A stretch of 48,579 nt of DNA from JANYGM01 sp043764015 (GCA_043764015.1 JAYUKY010000057.1:1-48579), one strand, 5' to 3'. Counted from the stretch's first letter, positions 34,819 to 42,625 are shown. The notes: generated by a model from the letters alone, not told the origin. A program made the numbers and translations.

Positions 34819-35619
34819 TTAGTTTTTAGTTATTTTATTACAATTAAAATTTTTATCATAAAAATCAAGAGGAATATTATTATCTAAAATATTATTCTCT
34901 ATTCTATCAATAATGTAGTTTCTTTCATCAAAAATAATATTGTCATCATAATCCCAAAGAATGGCAGTAGAGCAACGAGTACCATATTCTGGACTTCTAA
35001 TAAACATTGGAGAAAGTATTTTTTCCCATTCTAGCGGTACGCCTGTATTAGGAAGTACGCTTGCAGGGGTGGCATCACTCATAAAATTGAGTAAAGAAGT
35101 TGTATCTAAATCTTTGTTTTTGATGTATCCAGAAAGTTTTTTTTTGCCTCGTATTACTTTGTCCCATTCTGTATTAAGCAAATGATTACTCAAACCATAT
35201 ATGCCACTATGTAGCGTTTTAATGATTTTTTCTTGATTAGAATAATACATTAAATTATCTTTATCTGCTACCAAAAGATTAAAACCATTATATTTTGATG
35301 CCTGAAACTGCGTTCTAAACAAATAACTAAGCGGGTCTCCTCCATTTAGAAGATAGTTTCTTGTTAAATGTCCTCTTGAAAGAGCATTTTTGTTAATATT
35401 TGTGCCATCTCTAAAATTGGTGAGTGCAGAAAAATAGCCTTTTTTATTGATACCTAGCCAAGTACCACCTGCCACAAGGTCTTTTCCTGCCAAAATATCA
35501 GCATTATCTTCCCAAAAATGCGCTTCTTGCGTATTTCTGTTATAAAATTCATCTCTATTTGCGACCAAGATAAGTTTGTATCTTGGATGCGTTTTGTAGG
35601 CAAAAAGTAGTAAACACAT
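34819..35619 (-). CDS. NRDE family protein (TANGO2-like)
   Basis: A 266-residue member of the NRDE/TANGO2 family, with the N-terminal Cys2 after Met (MCLLLFAYKTHPRYKLILVA) and the namesake NRDE in VANRDEFYNR. Also typical are ILAGKDLVAGGTWLGINKKG, FSALTNFRDG, YGLSNHLLNTEWDKV and GTRCSTAILWDYD. Cys2 suggests an N-terminal-nucleophile-like fold; eukaryotic relatives are linked to haem handling and Golgi organisation, but no enzyme activity is firmly known. It is the first gene of an operon with gldC and has a strong promoter at 35660-35690. Confidence 0.92.
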   Translation of the reverse strand: MCLLLFAYKTHPRYKLILVANRDEFYNRNTQEAHFWEDNADILAGKDLVAGGTWLGINKKGYFSALTNFRDGTNINKNALSRGHLTRNYLLNGGDPLSYLFRTQFQASKYNGFNLLVADKDNLMYYSNQEKIIKTLHSGIYGLSNHLLNTEWDKVIRGKKKLSGYIKNKDLDTTSLLNFMSDATPASVLPNTGVPLEWEKILSPMFIRSPEYGTRCSTAILWDYDDNIIFDERNYIIDRIENNILDNNIPLDFYDKNFNCNKITKN

Positions 35620-35659
35620 TTAAGAATAGTAAATATTTTTTTGATTTTGTAAACTCCCA

Positions 35660-35690
35660 CAAAAGTACAAAAATAAAAGCATTTTGCAAA
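35660..35690 (-). promoter_or_regulatory. Bacteroidota promoter for NRDE-gldC
   Basis: On the minus strand TTTG (35687-35690), 19-base spacer, TACTTTTG (complement of 35660-35667). The start site would be about 35 bases ahead of the NRDE start codon. Confidence 0.75.
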
Positions 35691-35873
35691 ATGTTGATTG
35701 TTATCTTAAAATCAGCACAACTTTTCACAGTTTTATAAAGAATATCTACAAAAATTAGTTTTATAAAACCCATAAATAAATACCTTTAATATGGTAAAAA
35801 CACTATAAAGTGCAATAAAATTCTTTATTATGTTGATATTGCAGAATAAAATTTTGTTTTTTTTCTAAAAAAA

Positions 35874-35905
35874 TTTGGAAAGTACATTTTTGTTGCATAC
35901 ATTTG
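35874..35905 (+). promoter_or_regulatory. Bacteroidota promoter for the M43 metalloprotease
   Basis: TTTG at 35874-35877, 20-base spacer, TACATTTG at 35898-35905. Leader of about 55 bases. It diverges from the NRDE promoter across about 200 bases. Confidence 0.75.
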
Positions 35906-35968
35906 CACCGTGTTAGTAAGAAACACACTGCTTAATAAAAATTAATTAACTAATAATTCAACCCCCCA

Positions 35969-36937
35969 ATGAAAAAATTCCTTTTGTCAGTATCAGTTGC
36001 TGCAGTAATGTTTTCTTGCCAGAAGCAAGACCAATTCACAGAAGTTCCAGAAGTAAAAGCTTCAGAAGAAACTGCAGTTACTCGCAGAACTTGTGTTTCT
36101 CACGAACACCTAGAGAAACAAATGGCTGAAAATCCTGAATTAGCCGCAAAAATGCAAGAAATAGAGCGTTTCACAAAACAAGTTGAAACAGACCCCAATG
36201 CTCGTATTGTGAATGGCGTACTTGAAATTCCTGTGGTTTTCAATGTACTTTATAGAACAACTGCTGAAAATATTTCTTTGGCACAATTACAGTCGCAGAT
36301 AGACGCTTTGAATGAAGATTTTCAAGCAAGAAATGCAGACTACAACACCGCAAATAATCCTTACTCTTCTGTTAGAGCAAACATTGGTTACAGATTTGTA
36401 TTAGACCAAGTGTTGAGAAAATCTACAAGAAAAACTTCTTGGGGAACAAATGATGCTTGTAAAAAAACATCATCAGGTGGTTTAGCTGCTGTTTCTCCTA
36501 CTACAAAACTAAATATGTGGATTTGTACAATTGGTGGCGGTATTTTGGGTTACGCACAGTTCCCTGGTGGTGCTTCTTCTACTGATGGCGTAGTAATGGA
36601 CGGAAAATATACGGGAAGAACTGGTACAGCTACTGCACCTTTCAACTTAGGCAGAACTGCTACACACGAAGTAGGTCACTGGATGAACTTACGTCACATT
36701 TGGGGTGATGCTAACTGTGGTAGCGACTTAGTTTCTGACACACCCACACACGACAGTCCTAACGGTGGCGTTCCTGCAGTAGGAACTAGAAGTACTTGTT
36801 CTGGCACTCCTTTAGAAATGTATATGAACTATATGGATTACACAGACGACAGAGGAATGTATATGTTCTCTTTGGGTCAAAAAACTAGAATGGATGCAGT
36901 TTTCGCATCTGGTGGAGCAAGAGCATCTTTCAGATAA
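35969..36937 (+). CDS. M43 family zinc metalloprotease lipoprotein (cytophagalysin/pappalysin-like)
   Basis: A 322-residue secreted protease. The N-terminus MKKFLLSVSVAAVMFSC is a lipoprotein signal. The zinc site is THEVGHWMNLRHIWG (His233, Glu234, extended HExxHxxxLxH), followed by DTPTHDS and the Met-turn YMNYMDYTDD, all typical of M43B proteases. Residues 60-110 hold the usual propeptide-to-catalytic link NGVLEIPVVFNVLYRT. There is no sorting domain, so it is surface-anchored by lipid rather than exported by T9SS, unusual for this family where a sorting domain is common. It has its own strong promoter. Substrates unknown. Confidence 0.93.
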   Translation: MKKFLLSVSVAAVMFSCQKQDQFTEVPEVKASEETAVTRRTCVSHEHLEKQMAENPELAAKMQEIERFTKQVETDPNARIVNGVLEIPVVFNVLYRTTAENISLAQLQSQIDALNEDFQARNADYNTANNPYSSVRANIGYRFVLDQVLRKSTRKTSWGTNDACKKTSSGGLAAVSPTTKLNMWICTIGGGILGYAQFPGGASSTDGVVMDGKYTGRTGTATAPFNLGRTATHEVGHWMNLRHIWGDANCGSDLVSDTPTHDSPNGGVPAVGTRSTCSGTPLEMYMNYMDYTDDRGMYMFSLGQKTRMDAVFASGGARASFR

Positions 36938-36990
36938 GGAAGAAGTACGAGGTACGAGCATAAAAGCTTGGTTACTAAATTTTTATAAAA

Positions 36991-37025
36991 ACAAAAGCCT
37001 TTCCAAATTTTGGAAAGGCTTTTGT
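36991..37025. terminator. bidirectional terminator
   Basis: Near-perfect 17-bp stem ACAAAAGCCTTTCCAAA and complement, flanked by A-run and T-run. Sits between the convergent protease and bshA genes. Confidence 0.85.
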
Positions 37026-37029
37026 TTTT

Positions 37030-37080
37030 GTAATCAATGTTTTGTATGTTCGTACTTTGTACCTCTCACCTCGTACTTCT
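37030..37080 (-). repeat. word repeat with conserved tail (GTACGAGGTGAGAGG type)
   Basis: On the minus strand: GAAGTACGAGGTGAGAGGTA, CAAAGTACGAAC and then ATACAAAACATTGATTA. Its words pair with GAAGTACGAGGTACGAG at 36941-36957, making a large hairpin around the terminator. Confidence 0.65.
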
Positions 37081-37083
37081 TCC

Positions 37084-38232
37084 CTATGCAGAAACCGCAA
37101 ATTTTTCTTTTACTTGCATCACTATTTTATCATAATATGCCTCGTATTTTGGCAAAATATTCGTAATATCAAATTCTTGAGCGTGTTTTAGTGCGTTTGC
37201 TTTGAATGTTGGCAGGTTTTCATCTTTCAAGATGAATAAAGTATTTTTTACCATATCCTCAATATCTCCAACATTACTCAAAAAACCTGTTACGCCTTGT
37301 ACATTGAGTTCTGGTATTCCGCCTGTGTTAGAGGCTATTAAAGGTACTTCACAAGCCATAGCCTCCAAAGCCGCAAGTCCAAAACTTTCTTTTTCTGAAG
37401 GCATCAAAAATACATCAGCCACAGACAAAACTTCTTCTACTGCGTCCAATTTACCTAAAAAATGTACACAACGCTCCACATTTAACTCTTTGCAAAGTTG
37501 TTCTATCTTTACTTTTTCTGGTCCGTCACCAATAAGAATAAGTTTTGCAGGAATAATCTCTTTTACCTGCGCAAAAATACGCACAATGTCCGAAATACGC
37601 TTTACTTTCCTGAAATTAGACGTATGAACTAACAATTTTTCATCATTGGGGCAAATAGCTTTCTTAAAATGGTCTTTCTTTTGTTTCTTAAAACGCTCCA
37701 AATCAATGAAATTAGGAATAACTTCTATTTCCTTTTTTATGTCAAAATGCTTATAAGTATCTCTTTTTAAGTCAGCAGAAACAGATGTAACTCCGTCAGA
37801 TTGGTTGATACTAAACGTAACGACAGGCTCATAAGAAGGGTCTTTGCCTACAAGCGTAATATCTGTTCCGTGCAAGGTCGTGATTACTGGGATTTCTATT
37901 CCTTTGGTTTTTAGGATTTGTTTTGCCATAAAAGCGGCAGAAGCGTGTGGAATGGCATAATGTACGTGCAATAAATCAAGTTTTTCGTGTTCTACTACAT
38001 CAACCATTTTGCTCGCAAGTGCCAATTCATAAGGCGCATACTCAAAAAGTGGATAATTAGAGATATTTACTTGGTGAAAAAACAGGTTTTCAGCAAAAAA
38101 ATCTAGCCTAGCAGGCTGTGTATAGGTAATAAAGTGGATTTGATGCCCTTTTTTGGCAAGTGCTTTTCCAAGTTCAGTAGCCACGACCCCACTACCGCCA
38201 AAAGTGGGATAACAAACCATTCCTATTTTCAC
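37084..38232 (-). CDS. bshA: N-acetyl-alpha-D-glucosaminyl L-malate synthase BshA
   Basis: A 382-residue GT4 glycosyltransferase, first step of bacillithiol synthesis (UDP-GlcNAc plus L-malate). Diagnostic blocks: MKIGMVCYPTFGGSGVVATE, LLHVHYAIPHASAAFMAKQ, TLHGTDITLVGKDPSYEPV, the nucleotide segments VHTSNFRKVKRISDIV and LIGDGPEK, and the E-x7-E motif PSEKESFGLAALEAMACEVP. Length matches the family. Bacillithiol is the usual low-molecular-weight thiol of this phylum. bshB and bshC are not in the window. The 235-bp leader has no clear promoter. Confidence 0.95.
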   Translation of the reverse strand: MKIGMVCYPTFGGSGVVATELGKALAKKGHQIHFITYTQPARLDFFAENLFFHQVNISNYPLFEYAPYELALASKMVDVVEHEKLDLLHVHYAIPHASAAFMAKQILKTKGIEIPVITTLHGTDITLVGKDPSYEPVVTFSINQSDGVTSVSADLKRDTYKHFDIKKEIEVIPNFIDLERFKKQKKDHFKKAICPNDEKLLVHTSNFRKVKRISDIVRIFAQVKEIIPAKLILIGDGPEKVKIEQLCKELNVERCVHFLGKLDAVEEVLSVADVFLMPSEKESFGLAALEAMACEVPLIASNTGGIPELNVQGVTGFLSNVGDIEDMVKNTLFILKDENLPTFKANALKHAQEFDITNILPKYEAYYDKIVMQVKEKFAVSA

Positions 38233-38467
38233 GTTGTATGTTTTTTAGGTAAATAAGTAGTAAATTTTCATTAAAACGCTAATTTCTTAGAAAAAGTTTA
38301 TTTAAAATTATTTCTTGTTGTTCTTTGGTGGGGACATCAAACGTTTTTTTCCAAAAACTACAACGAATAATTTACAATAACAATAATTTTAGTGTGTAAA
38401 GACCTAGAAAAATATGTCTTTCACTATGTTAATTATCAAAATAAGTAACAATATTTTTCTAAAAAAA

Positions 38468-38497
38468 TTGTTACTTAGAGAAATAGTATTACCTTTG
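38468..38497 (+). promoter_or_regulatory. promoter for ssrA
   Basis: TTG at 38468-38470, exactly 19 bases, then TACCTTTG at 38490-38497. An exact Bacteroidota consensus. Transcription would start near 38504, giving about 60 bases of 5' precursor to be removed by RNase P. Confidence 0.8.
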
Positions 38498-38564
38498 CAT
38501 GCTATAATAGCGAAAATTAGCGCAGGCGTAGTATAACGCTACTATTTTGGTAATGTTATAAATT

Positions 38565-38937
38565 GGGAATGACCAGTTTTGACAGTATGCGTTGAGTTAG
38601 TGTGTAAGCATGCAGAGCCATGAGGGTAGGCTCTTAAATATCTGCTTTCAAAACACAATAGGCGAAACTAATTACGCCCTCGCTGCTTAGTCAAGGACTA
38701 ACGCAAAGAGTATCCTGCTTGCATCTCCGCTCTGCGGTGTAAGCGTATAGGGTAACGAAAACCCAGAGATAGTTTGTTATAAGGCTACGAAATAACAGGC
38801 GAAATCCAGTAGATAAGACTTCTTCTAAGGCGTGATTTGTGCCTTGATTTTGTACGAAAACCTAAACAAAAATAAGCATGTAGAAGGCATTAGGTCGCCT
38901 TATCTGGACGAGAGTGCAATTCTCTCCATTTCCACCA
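38565..38937 (+). ncRNA. ssrA: transfer-messenger RNA (tmRNA)
   Basis: A 373-nt tmRNA that rescues stalled ribosomes. The 5' end GGGAATGACC pairs with CATTTCC near the 3' end to form the 7-bp acceptor stem, followed by A and an encoded CCA. The tag frame at 38661-38690 reads GETNYALAA then TAG, preceded by the usual A-rich resume region. The TTTTGACAGTATGCGT segment after the 5' end is the D-arm analogue, and GTGCAATTC lies in the T-arm. The short sequence GGCGAAACTAATTACGCCCT is characteristic of Bacteroidota tmRNAs. SmpB is not in the window. Confidence 0.97.
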
Positions 38938-38940
38938 ATA

Positions 38941-38981
38941 AAAACGCTCTTTTTAACGAAAGTTAAAAGAGCGTTTTTTTA
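38941..38981 (+). terminator. rho-independent terminator of ssrA
   Basis: Stem AAAACGCTCTTTTTAAC with GAAA loop and complementary arm GTTAAAAGAGCG, then eight T. Classic intrinsic terminator. Confidence 0.9.
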
Positions 38982-39289
38982 TTGGAGAAAACAGTAATTT
39001 ATGAGAATTTATTTATATTTAGTGTCAATAATATCATATTGGATTATTGACAAAGGCTTATTAGTAATGATTTGAATTTGATTAACAAAACATACAAAGA
39101 TATTTCTATCATAATAATTAAAGTTAGTGAAAGTACAATTAACATCAATTATACTAATTCAAACTAAAATATGTTTTCAAAGTTTTCTTTCTTTTTCAAT
39201 AGGTTTTTTGGATAGTTTTTTTTAGCTTTGAAGGTAATTTTTTGCTATTATTATTACTTATCCCTAATCTTAAAAACCACTTGGAAAAT
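38982..39289. other. leader region of the vault-like gene
   Basis: AT-rich, no gene. TAGCTTTG at 39223-39230 fits the -7 box and lies at a reasonable distance from the start codon, but no TTG is 19-21 bases upstream of it. An in-frame TTG at 39242 could extend the reading frame by 16 codons; it is not needed. Confidence 0.35.
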
Positions 39290-41770
39290 ATGTCAGAAAC
39301 AGCAAACAGAGAACGTGATTTGGTACTCGCTCCTAATGAGTATGCGTTCATTTCAGACCAAACAAAAGGCAATATAAATGTCTATGTAGGTCCGTACAAA
39401 ACCAGTTTGGCAAACACAGATAAACCTGTCATTTTTGCAGACCACTCCAAAAAATTTGAAAAATGTACCCTAGATGAAGCCGTTTGCATCTTCACCACAG
39501 CCCCAGAAGGTTGGTATATTGTGATGAAAAACCCTGCAAAGGACAATCTACAACCCAAAAATGGCACTAATAACAACCTTACAGATTTGCTTGTAGGGCG
39601 CAAAGTGAACATTCCTGGACCTGTGAATTTTGCGGTGTGGCCTGGGCAAATGATTAAGGTTTTGCGTGGGCATAATTTACGTTCAAATGAATATCTTTTG
39701 GTGCGTATTTATGATGAGGAAGAAGCCCACAAAAATTGGAAAAAAGCTGTTATCAAAACAAAAGAAGATACAGAAATCAATTTGGAAGAAATGCCCGACC
39801 TCACAATGGGTACAATGCTTCTCATAAAAGGCTCTGATGTGTCGTTTTATATCCCTCCAACAGGTGTAGAAGTGGTTTGTGATGAAGATGGCGAATATGT
39901 ACGTGAGGCTATCACGCTGGAAAGATTAGAATACTGTATTTTGTTAGATGAAGATGGAAATAAACGCTTTATACAAGGTCCTGCGGTAGTTTTTCCACAA
40001 CCAACAGAAGAATTTGTAATGAGAGATGACTCACGCAAATTTAAGGCGGTAGAACTCAACGAAATGTCAGGTTTGTATATTAAGGTTATTGCACCTTATT
40101 CTGACGCAAAAGGCAGTTATAAGGAAGGTGATGAGCTTTTTATCACAGGAAAAGACCAAATGATTTATTATCCTCGTGCCGAACACGCTCTTGTGCGGTA
40201 CGGAAACAAAGATAAACAATTTGCAACTGCCATTCCGCCTGGTGAGGGGCGTTATTTTTTGAATAGAAAAACAGGTACAATTTCTTTGCAAAAAGGGGCA
40301 GCAATGTTTTTGCCCGACCCTCGTGAGTTTGTCATTGTGAGGCGCATTTTGTCCGCAAAACAGGTGGCATTGTGGTTTCCTGGCAATACAGAAGCTCTAG
40401 AATATAACCTGAAATTGCAGGAATTGCAGCAAAACGACAAAAGTCGTAATTATATTGAAAGCAACCAACTTGAGGAGGTGCAACAAATTCAGCAAGAACA
40501 AAGCATTTCAGTATCTAGTAATATTGCTAAACAAAAGGTTTCTAAGAAAATTGCAGGTGATAATTTTGCTCGTGATAGCAATTATGTGCCTCCACGTATG
40601 ATTACGCTAGATAACAAATATGATGGTGCAGTTACAATCAGCCCTTATACAGGTTATGCGGTGCTTATTGTGAGCAGGACAGGCACTAGGAAAGTGGTTT
40701 CTGGACCTCAAACCTATCTTTTGGAATATGATGAAACATTGGAATCAATGGAACTTTCCACAGGAACGCCAAAAAATGCGGACAATACACTCAAAACCGT
40801 TTATTTAAGAGTTTTGTACAACAAAATCTCTGATGTTATTCAGGCAGAATCAATGGATTTTACGCAAGTAAGCGTGCATTTGTCGTATAGAGTGAATTTT
40901 GAGGGTGAGCCAGAAAAATGGTTTGATGTAGAAAATTATGTCAAATTTTTGACGGACCATATGCGTTCTTTTGTGCGAAATATTGCCAAAAAACACTCTA
41001 TAATGGATTTTTACAATAATGGTATTGAGCTTATTAGAGATGCTATTTTGGGTTTGCCAGATGCAGAAGGAAAGCGCAAAGGCAGACTTTTTGAGGAAAA
41101 TGGTATGCGTATTTATGATGTGGAATTTTTGGGAAACATCAAACTAATGGATTTGGGAATGGAAAGCCTTCTTATTGCCTCTCAACAAGATGTGATTAAA
41201 CAAAACCTGCGCATTGCCACAGAAAAACGCAAATTAGAGTTTACGCAAGAATCAGAAATGATTGTGCAGGGCATCAACGACTCACAAGCGGAAACCAAGA
41301 AAAAACTCCTTGAAATACGTACTGAAGAGGTTATTAAGAATTTGGAACTTTCTATGGCAGTAGTGCAGGCAGATACAGCAGTGAAATTTCAAAAATCTGA
41401 TGCTGATGTTATTGACCAAGAAAACCTGAATAAAATCAACTTAGCAGAACTTTCTCGTAGGAAAGAAAAGCAAGAATTAGAAATTTCTTTGCAACAAAAA
41501 TTCTTAGACCAAGAACTTTTACGTATGAAATCAGAAGTAGATGCCCTTGTAGCGAAAGCCGGCGCAGTTTCTCCTAATTTGGTGGCGGCACTTCAGTCTT
41601 TTGCAGACAAAGCACTTGCCGAAAAAGTGGCGCAATCTATGTCGCCATTGGCTATTTTGGGTGGGAAAAGCGTGGCAGAAGTGTTTTCAAATTTACTTCA
41701 AGGCACTATTTTAGCAAATGTATTGGATAATAACAACAATACTGATATTGTGAAAGCAGAAGAAGTGTAG
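39290..41770 (+). CDS. bacterial major vault protein (MVP) homologue
   Basis: An 826-residue protein with the whole architecture of eukaryotic MVP. Residues about 1-430 are MVP-type beta repeats (VNIPGPVNFAVWPGQMIKVL, AIPPGEGRYFLNRKTGTISL and LPDPREFVIVRR resemble the AIPLDENEGIYV..VLW repeat). About 432-640 is the shoulder/SPFH-like domain (TISPYTGYAVLIVSRTGTRK, VVSGPQTYLLEYDETLE, VSVHLSYRVNFEGEPEKWFD, then RSFVRNIAKKHSIMDFYNNG). About 640-770 is a long charged cap helix (KKLLEIRTEEVIKNLELSMA parallels the human KELLELEALSMAV). The end (SPNLVAALQSFADKALAEKV, PLAILGGKSVAEV) corresponds to the cap. There is no membrane helix, unlike flotillins and most SPFH proteins. Start ATG chosen over an upstream TTG. 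Monocistronic. Vault role in bacteria is unproven. Confidence 0.93.
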   Translation: MSETANRERDLVLAPNEYAFISDQTKGNINVYVGPYKTSLANTDKPVIFADHSKKFEKCTLDEAVCIFTTAPEGWYIVMKNPAKDNLQPKNGTNNNLTDLLVGRKVNIPGPVNFAVWPGQMIKVLRGHNLRSNEYLLVRIYDEEEAHKNWKKAVIKTKEDTEINLEEMPDLTMGTMLLIKGSDVSFYIPPTGVEVVCDEDGEYVREAITLERLEYCILLDEDGNKRFIQGPAVVFPQPTEEFVMRDDSRKFKAVELNEMSGLYIKVIAPYSDAKGSYKEGDELFITGKDQMIYYPRAEHALVRYGNKDKQFATAIPPGEGRYFLNRKTGTISLQKGAAMFLPDPREFVIVRRILSAKQVALWFPGNTEALEYNLKLQELQQNDKSRNYIESNQLEEVQQIQQEQSISVSSNIAKQKVSKKIAGDNFARDSNYVPPRMITLDNKYDGAVTISPYTGYAVLIVSRTGTRKVVSGPQTYLLEYDETLESMELSTGTPKNADNTLKTVYLRVLYNKISDVIQAESMDFTQVSVHLSYRVNFEGEPEKWFDVENYVKFLTDHMRSFVRNIAKKHSIMDFYNNGIELIRDAILGLPDAEGKRKGRLFEENGMRIYDVEFLGNIKLMDLGMESLLIASQQDVIKQNLRIATEKRKLEFTQESEMIVQGINDSQAETKKKLLEIRTEEVIKNLELSMAVVQADTAVKFQKSDADVIDQENLNKINLAELSRRKEKQELEISLQQKFLDQELLRMKSEVDALVAKAGAVSPNLVAALQSFADKALAEKVAQSMSPLAILGGKSVAEVFSNLLQGTILANVLDNNNNTDIVKAEEV

Positions 41771-41804
41771 GGAAAACACGAGGTGAGAAATAATTTTATT
41801 TGTG

Positions 41805-41900
41805 GTAGAGACGTTGCTTGCAACGTTTAAAACGACAAGCAACGAATAAAATAAACAAACATCTTTTTCTGCATTCAGATGTTGCAAGCAACGTCTCTAC
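41805..41900. repeat. GTAGAGACGTTGC inverted repeat
   Basis: Exact 20-base inverted ends GTAGAGACGTTGCTTGCAAC, 56 bases between, 34 bases after the vault gene. The palindromic GTAGAGACGTTGC..GCAACGTCTCTAC word is, from memory, widespread in Bacteroidota and some cyanobacteria and behaves like a MITE. Confidence 0.7.
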
Positions 41901-41907
41901 AAAGCAT

Positions 41908-41942
41908 AAAAGCGCATTTTACAAGTGTAAAATGCGCTTTTT
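41908..41942 (+). terminator. terminator of the vault gene
   Basis: AAAAGCGCATTTTAC, 4-base loop AAGT, then GTAAAATGCGCTTTTTA. The same stem with another loop occurs at 46173-46211, so it is both terminator and repeat. Confidence 0.8.
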
Positions 41943-41959
41943 ATGATGTCAGGAAATAG

Positions 41960-41989
41960 TTGATATTATTTAGAATGATTCTAAATTTT
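41960..41989 (+). promoter_or_regulatory. promoter with PerR/Fur-type operator for the peptide cluster
   Basis: TTG at 41960-41962, 19-base spacer and TAAATTTT at 41982-41989 (one base off TAnnTTTG). A perfect palindrome ATTTAGAAT-G-ATTCTAAAT fills 41968-41986, so it covers the spacer and part of the -7 box. It matches the PerR-box pattern nTTAnAATnATTnTAAn at every fixed base. A bound Fur-family repressor would block this promoter. About 115 bases of leader follow. Confidence 0.6.
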
Positions 41990-42022
41990 ATTATTTTCAA
42001 AAATAAACGCTCAAAAGTTTGT

Positions 42023-42058
42023 TTGCAATTTTGCAATTTTGCAATTTTGCAATTTTGC
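42023..42058 (+). repeat. 8-bp tandem repeat in the leader of the peptide operon
   Basis: Four exact copies of TTGCAATT plus a partial fifth (TTGC), lying between the promoter and the first peptide gene. The unit length is not a multiple of three and the tract may vary by slippage. Confidence 0.8.
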
Positions 42059-42109
42059 GGGAGTAGAAATATCTCTACTGATTTTTAACATTCTAATTCC
42101 TTCAATAAT

Positions 42110-42319
42110 ATGAAAAAGAAAATTGTTTTTGTAATGGCTGTACTGGGTATGGCTTTTGCAAATGTGCAAGTAAATGCACAAAATGAGCGTGTGAGACCTC
42201 CTCGTGGTGCTGCTGACGGTTTTAAAAATGCCAGTATTAAAGAAACGGGACAAGGTACTTACAGTTGTATGCAATGTAATTTTTTTGGAGCTTGTGATGT
42301 TGTTAATTGTGCAGGTTAA
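42110..42319 (+). CDS. small secreted cysteine-rich peptide 1
   Basis: A 69-residue precursor: signal peptide MKKKIVFVMAVLGMAFANVQ-VNA, then about 45 residues ending GTYSCMQCNFFGACDVVNC-AG. The four Cys follow C-x2-C-x5-C-x4-C. It resembles, by size, leader and Cys-rich end, the NVEALA-type peptides of Bacteroidota, without the actual NVEALA word (here NVQVNA); this comparison is from memory. The second copy follows 20 bases on. Likely exported and possibly disulfide-bonded or modified; function unknown. Confidence 0.75.
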   Translation: MKKKIVFVMAVLGMAFANVQVNAQNERVRPPRGAADGFKNASIKETGQGTYSCMQCNFFGACDVVNCAG

Positions 42320-42339
42320 TTAATTTAAAATTGACTAAA

Positions 42340-42540
42340 ATGAAGAAAAAAATCATAATAGCAATAGTTGTACTAGGTATAGCCATTGGAAGTGTGCAAG
42401 TAAATGCACAAAATGAAAGAATAAGGTATGTAAGTGAAGATGCTGGTAAAAATGCAAAGCTTATAGACAAAGGATATGGGCTTTTTGATTGTACAACTTG
42501 CGACCCTAGCGGTTGTTGTGCTGTATTAAACTGTAATTAA
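42340..42540 (+). CDS. small secreted cysteine-rich peptide 2
   Basis: A 66-residue paralogue of peptide 1: MKKKIIIAIVVLGIAIGSVQ-VNAQNERIR, then a short linker and LFDCTTCDPSGCCAVLNCN. Cys spacing is the same (C-x2-C-x5-C-x4-C) with one extra Cys directly before the third aligned one. Start set at the MKKK codon; 11 upstream open codons overlap the first gene's end and lack a signal-peptide shape. The leader and Cys tail are conserved while the middle differs, as in secreted peptide families. Confidence 0.75.
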   Translation: MKKKIIIAIVVLGIAIGSVQVNAQNERIRYVSEDAGKNAKLIDKGYGLFDCTTCDPSGCCAVLNCN

Positions 42541-42557
42541 ACGAATTTTCTCTTTAT

Positions 42558-42593
42558 ATCAAGCAGTATAATTTTGAGATTATACTGCTTGAT
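42558..42593 (+). terminator. strong hairpin between peptide and propeller genes
   Basis: Perfect 15-bp stem ATCAAGCAGTATAAT and complement with loop TTTGAG. No long T run follows, so it may be an attenuator or a 3' end stabiliser that lets peptide mRNA outnumber the downstream genes. Confidence 0.6.
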
Positions 42594-42625
42594 AATTTCT
42601 ATTCATTAACACTAAAAAAACTTTT

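Noticed and set aside
39242..39289. TTG start for the vault homologue
   Set aside because: It adds a hydrophobic stretch from AT-rich leader and a better ATG follows.
39290..41770. Flotillin or band-7 membrane protein
   Set aside because: No membrane helix and the long series of MVP repeats plus cap features are not found in flotillins.
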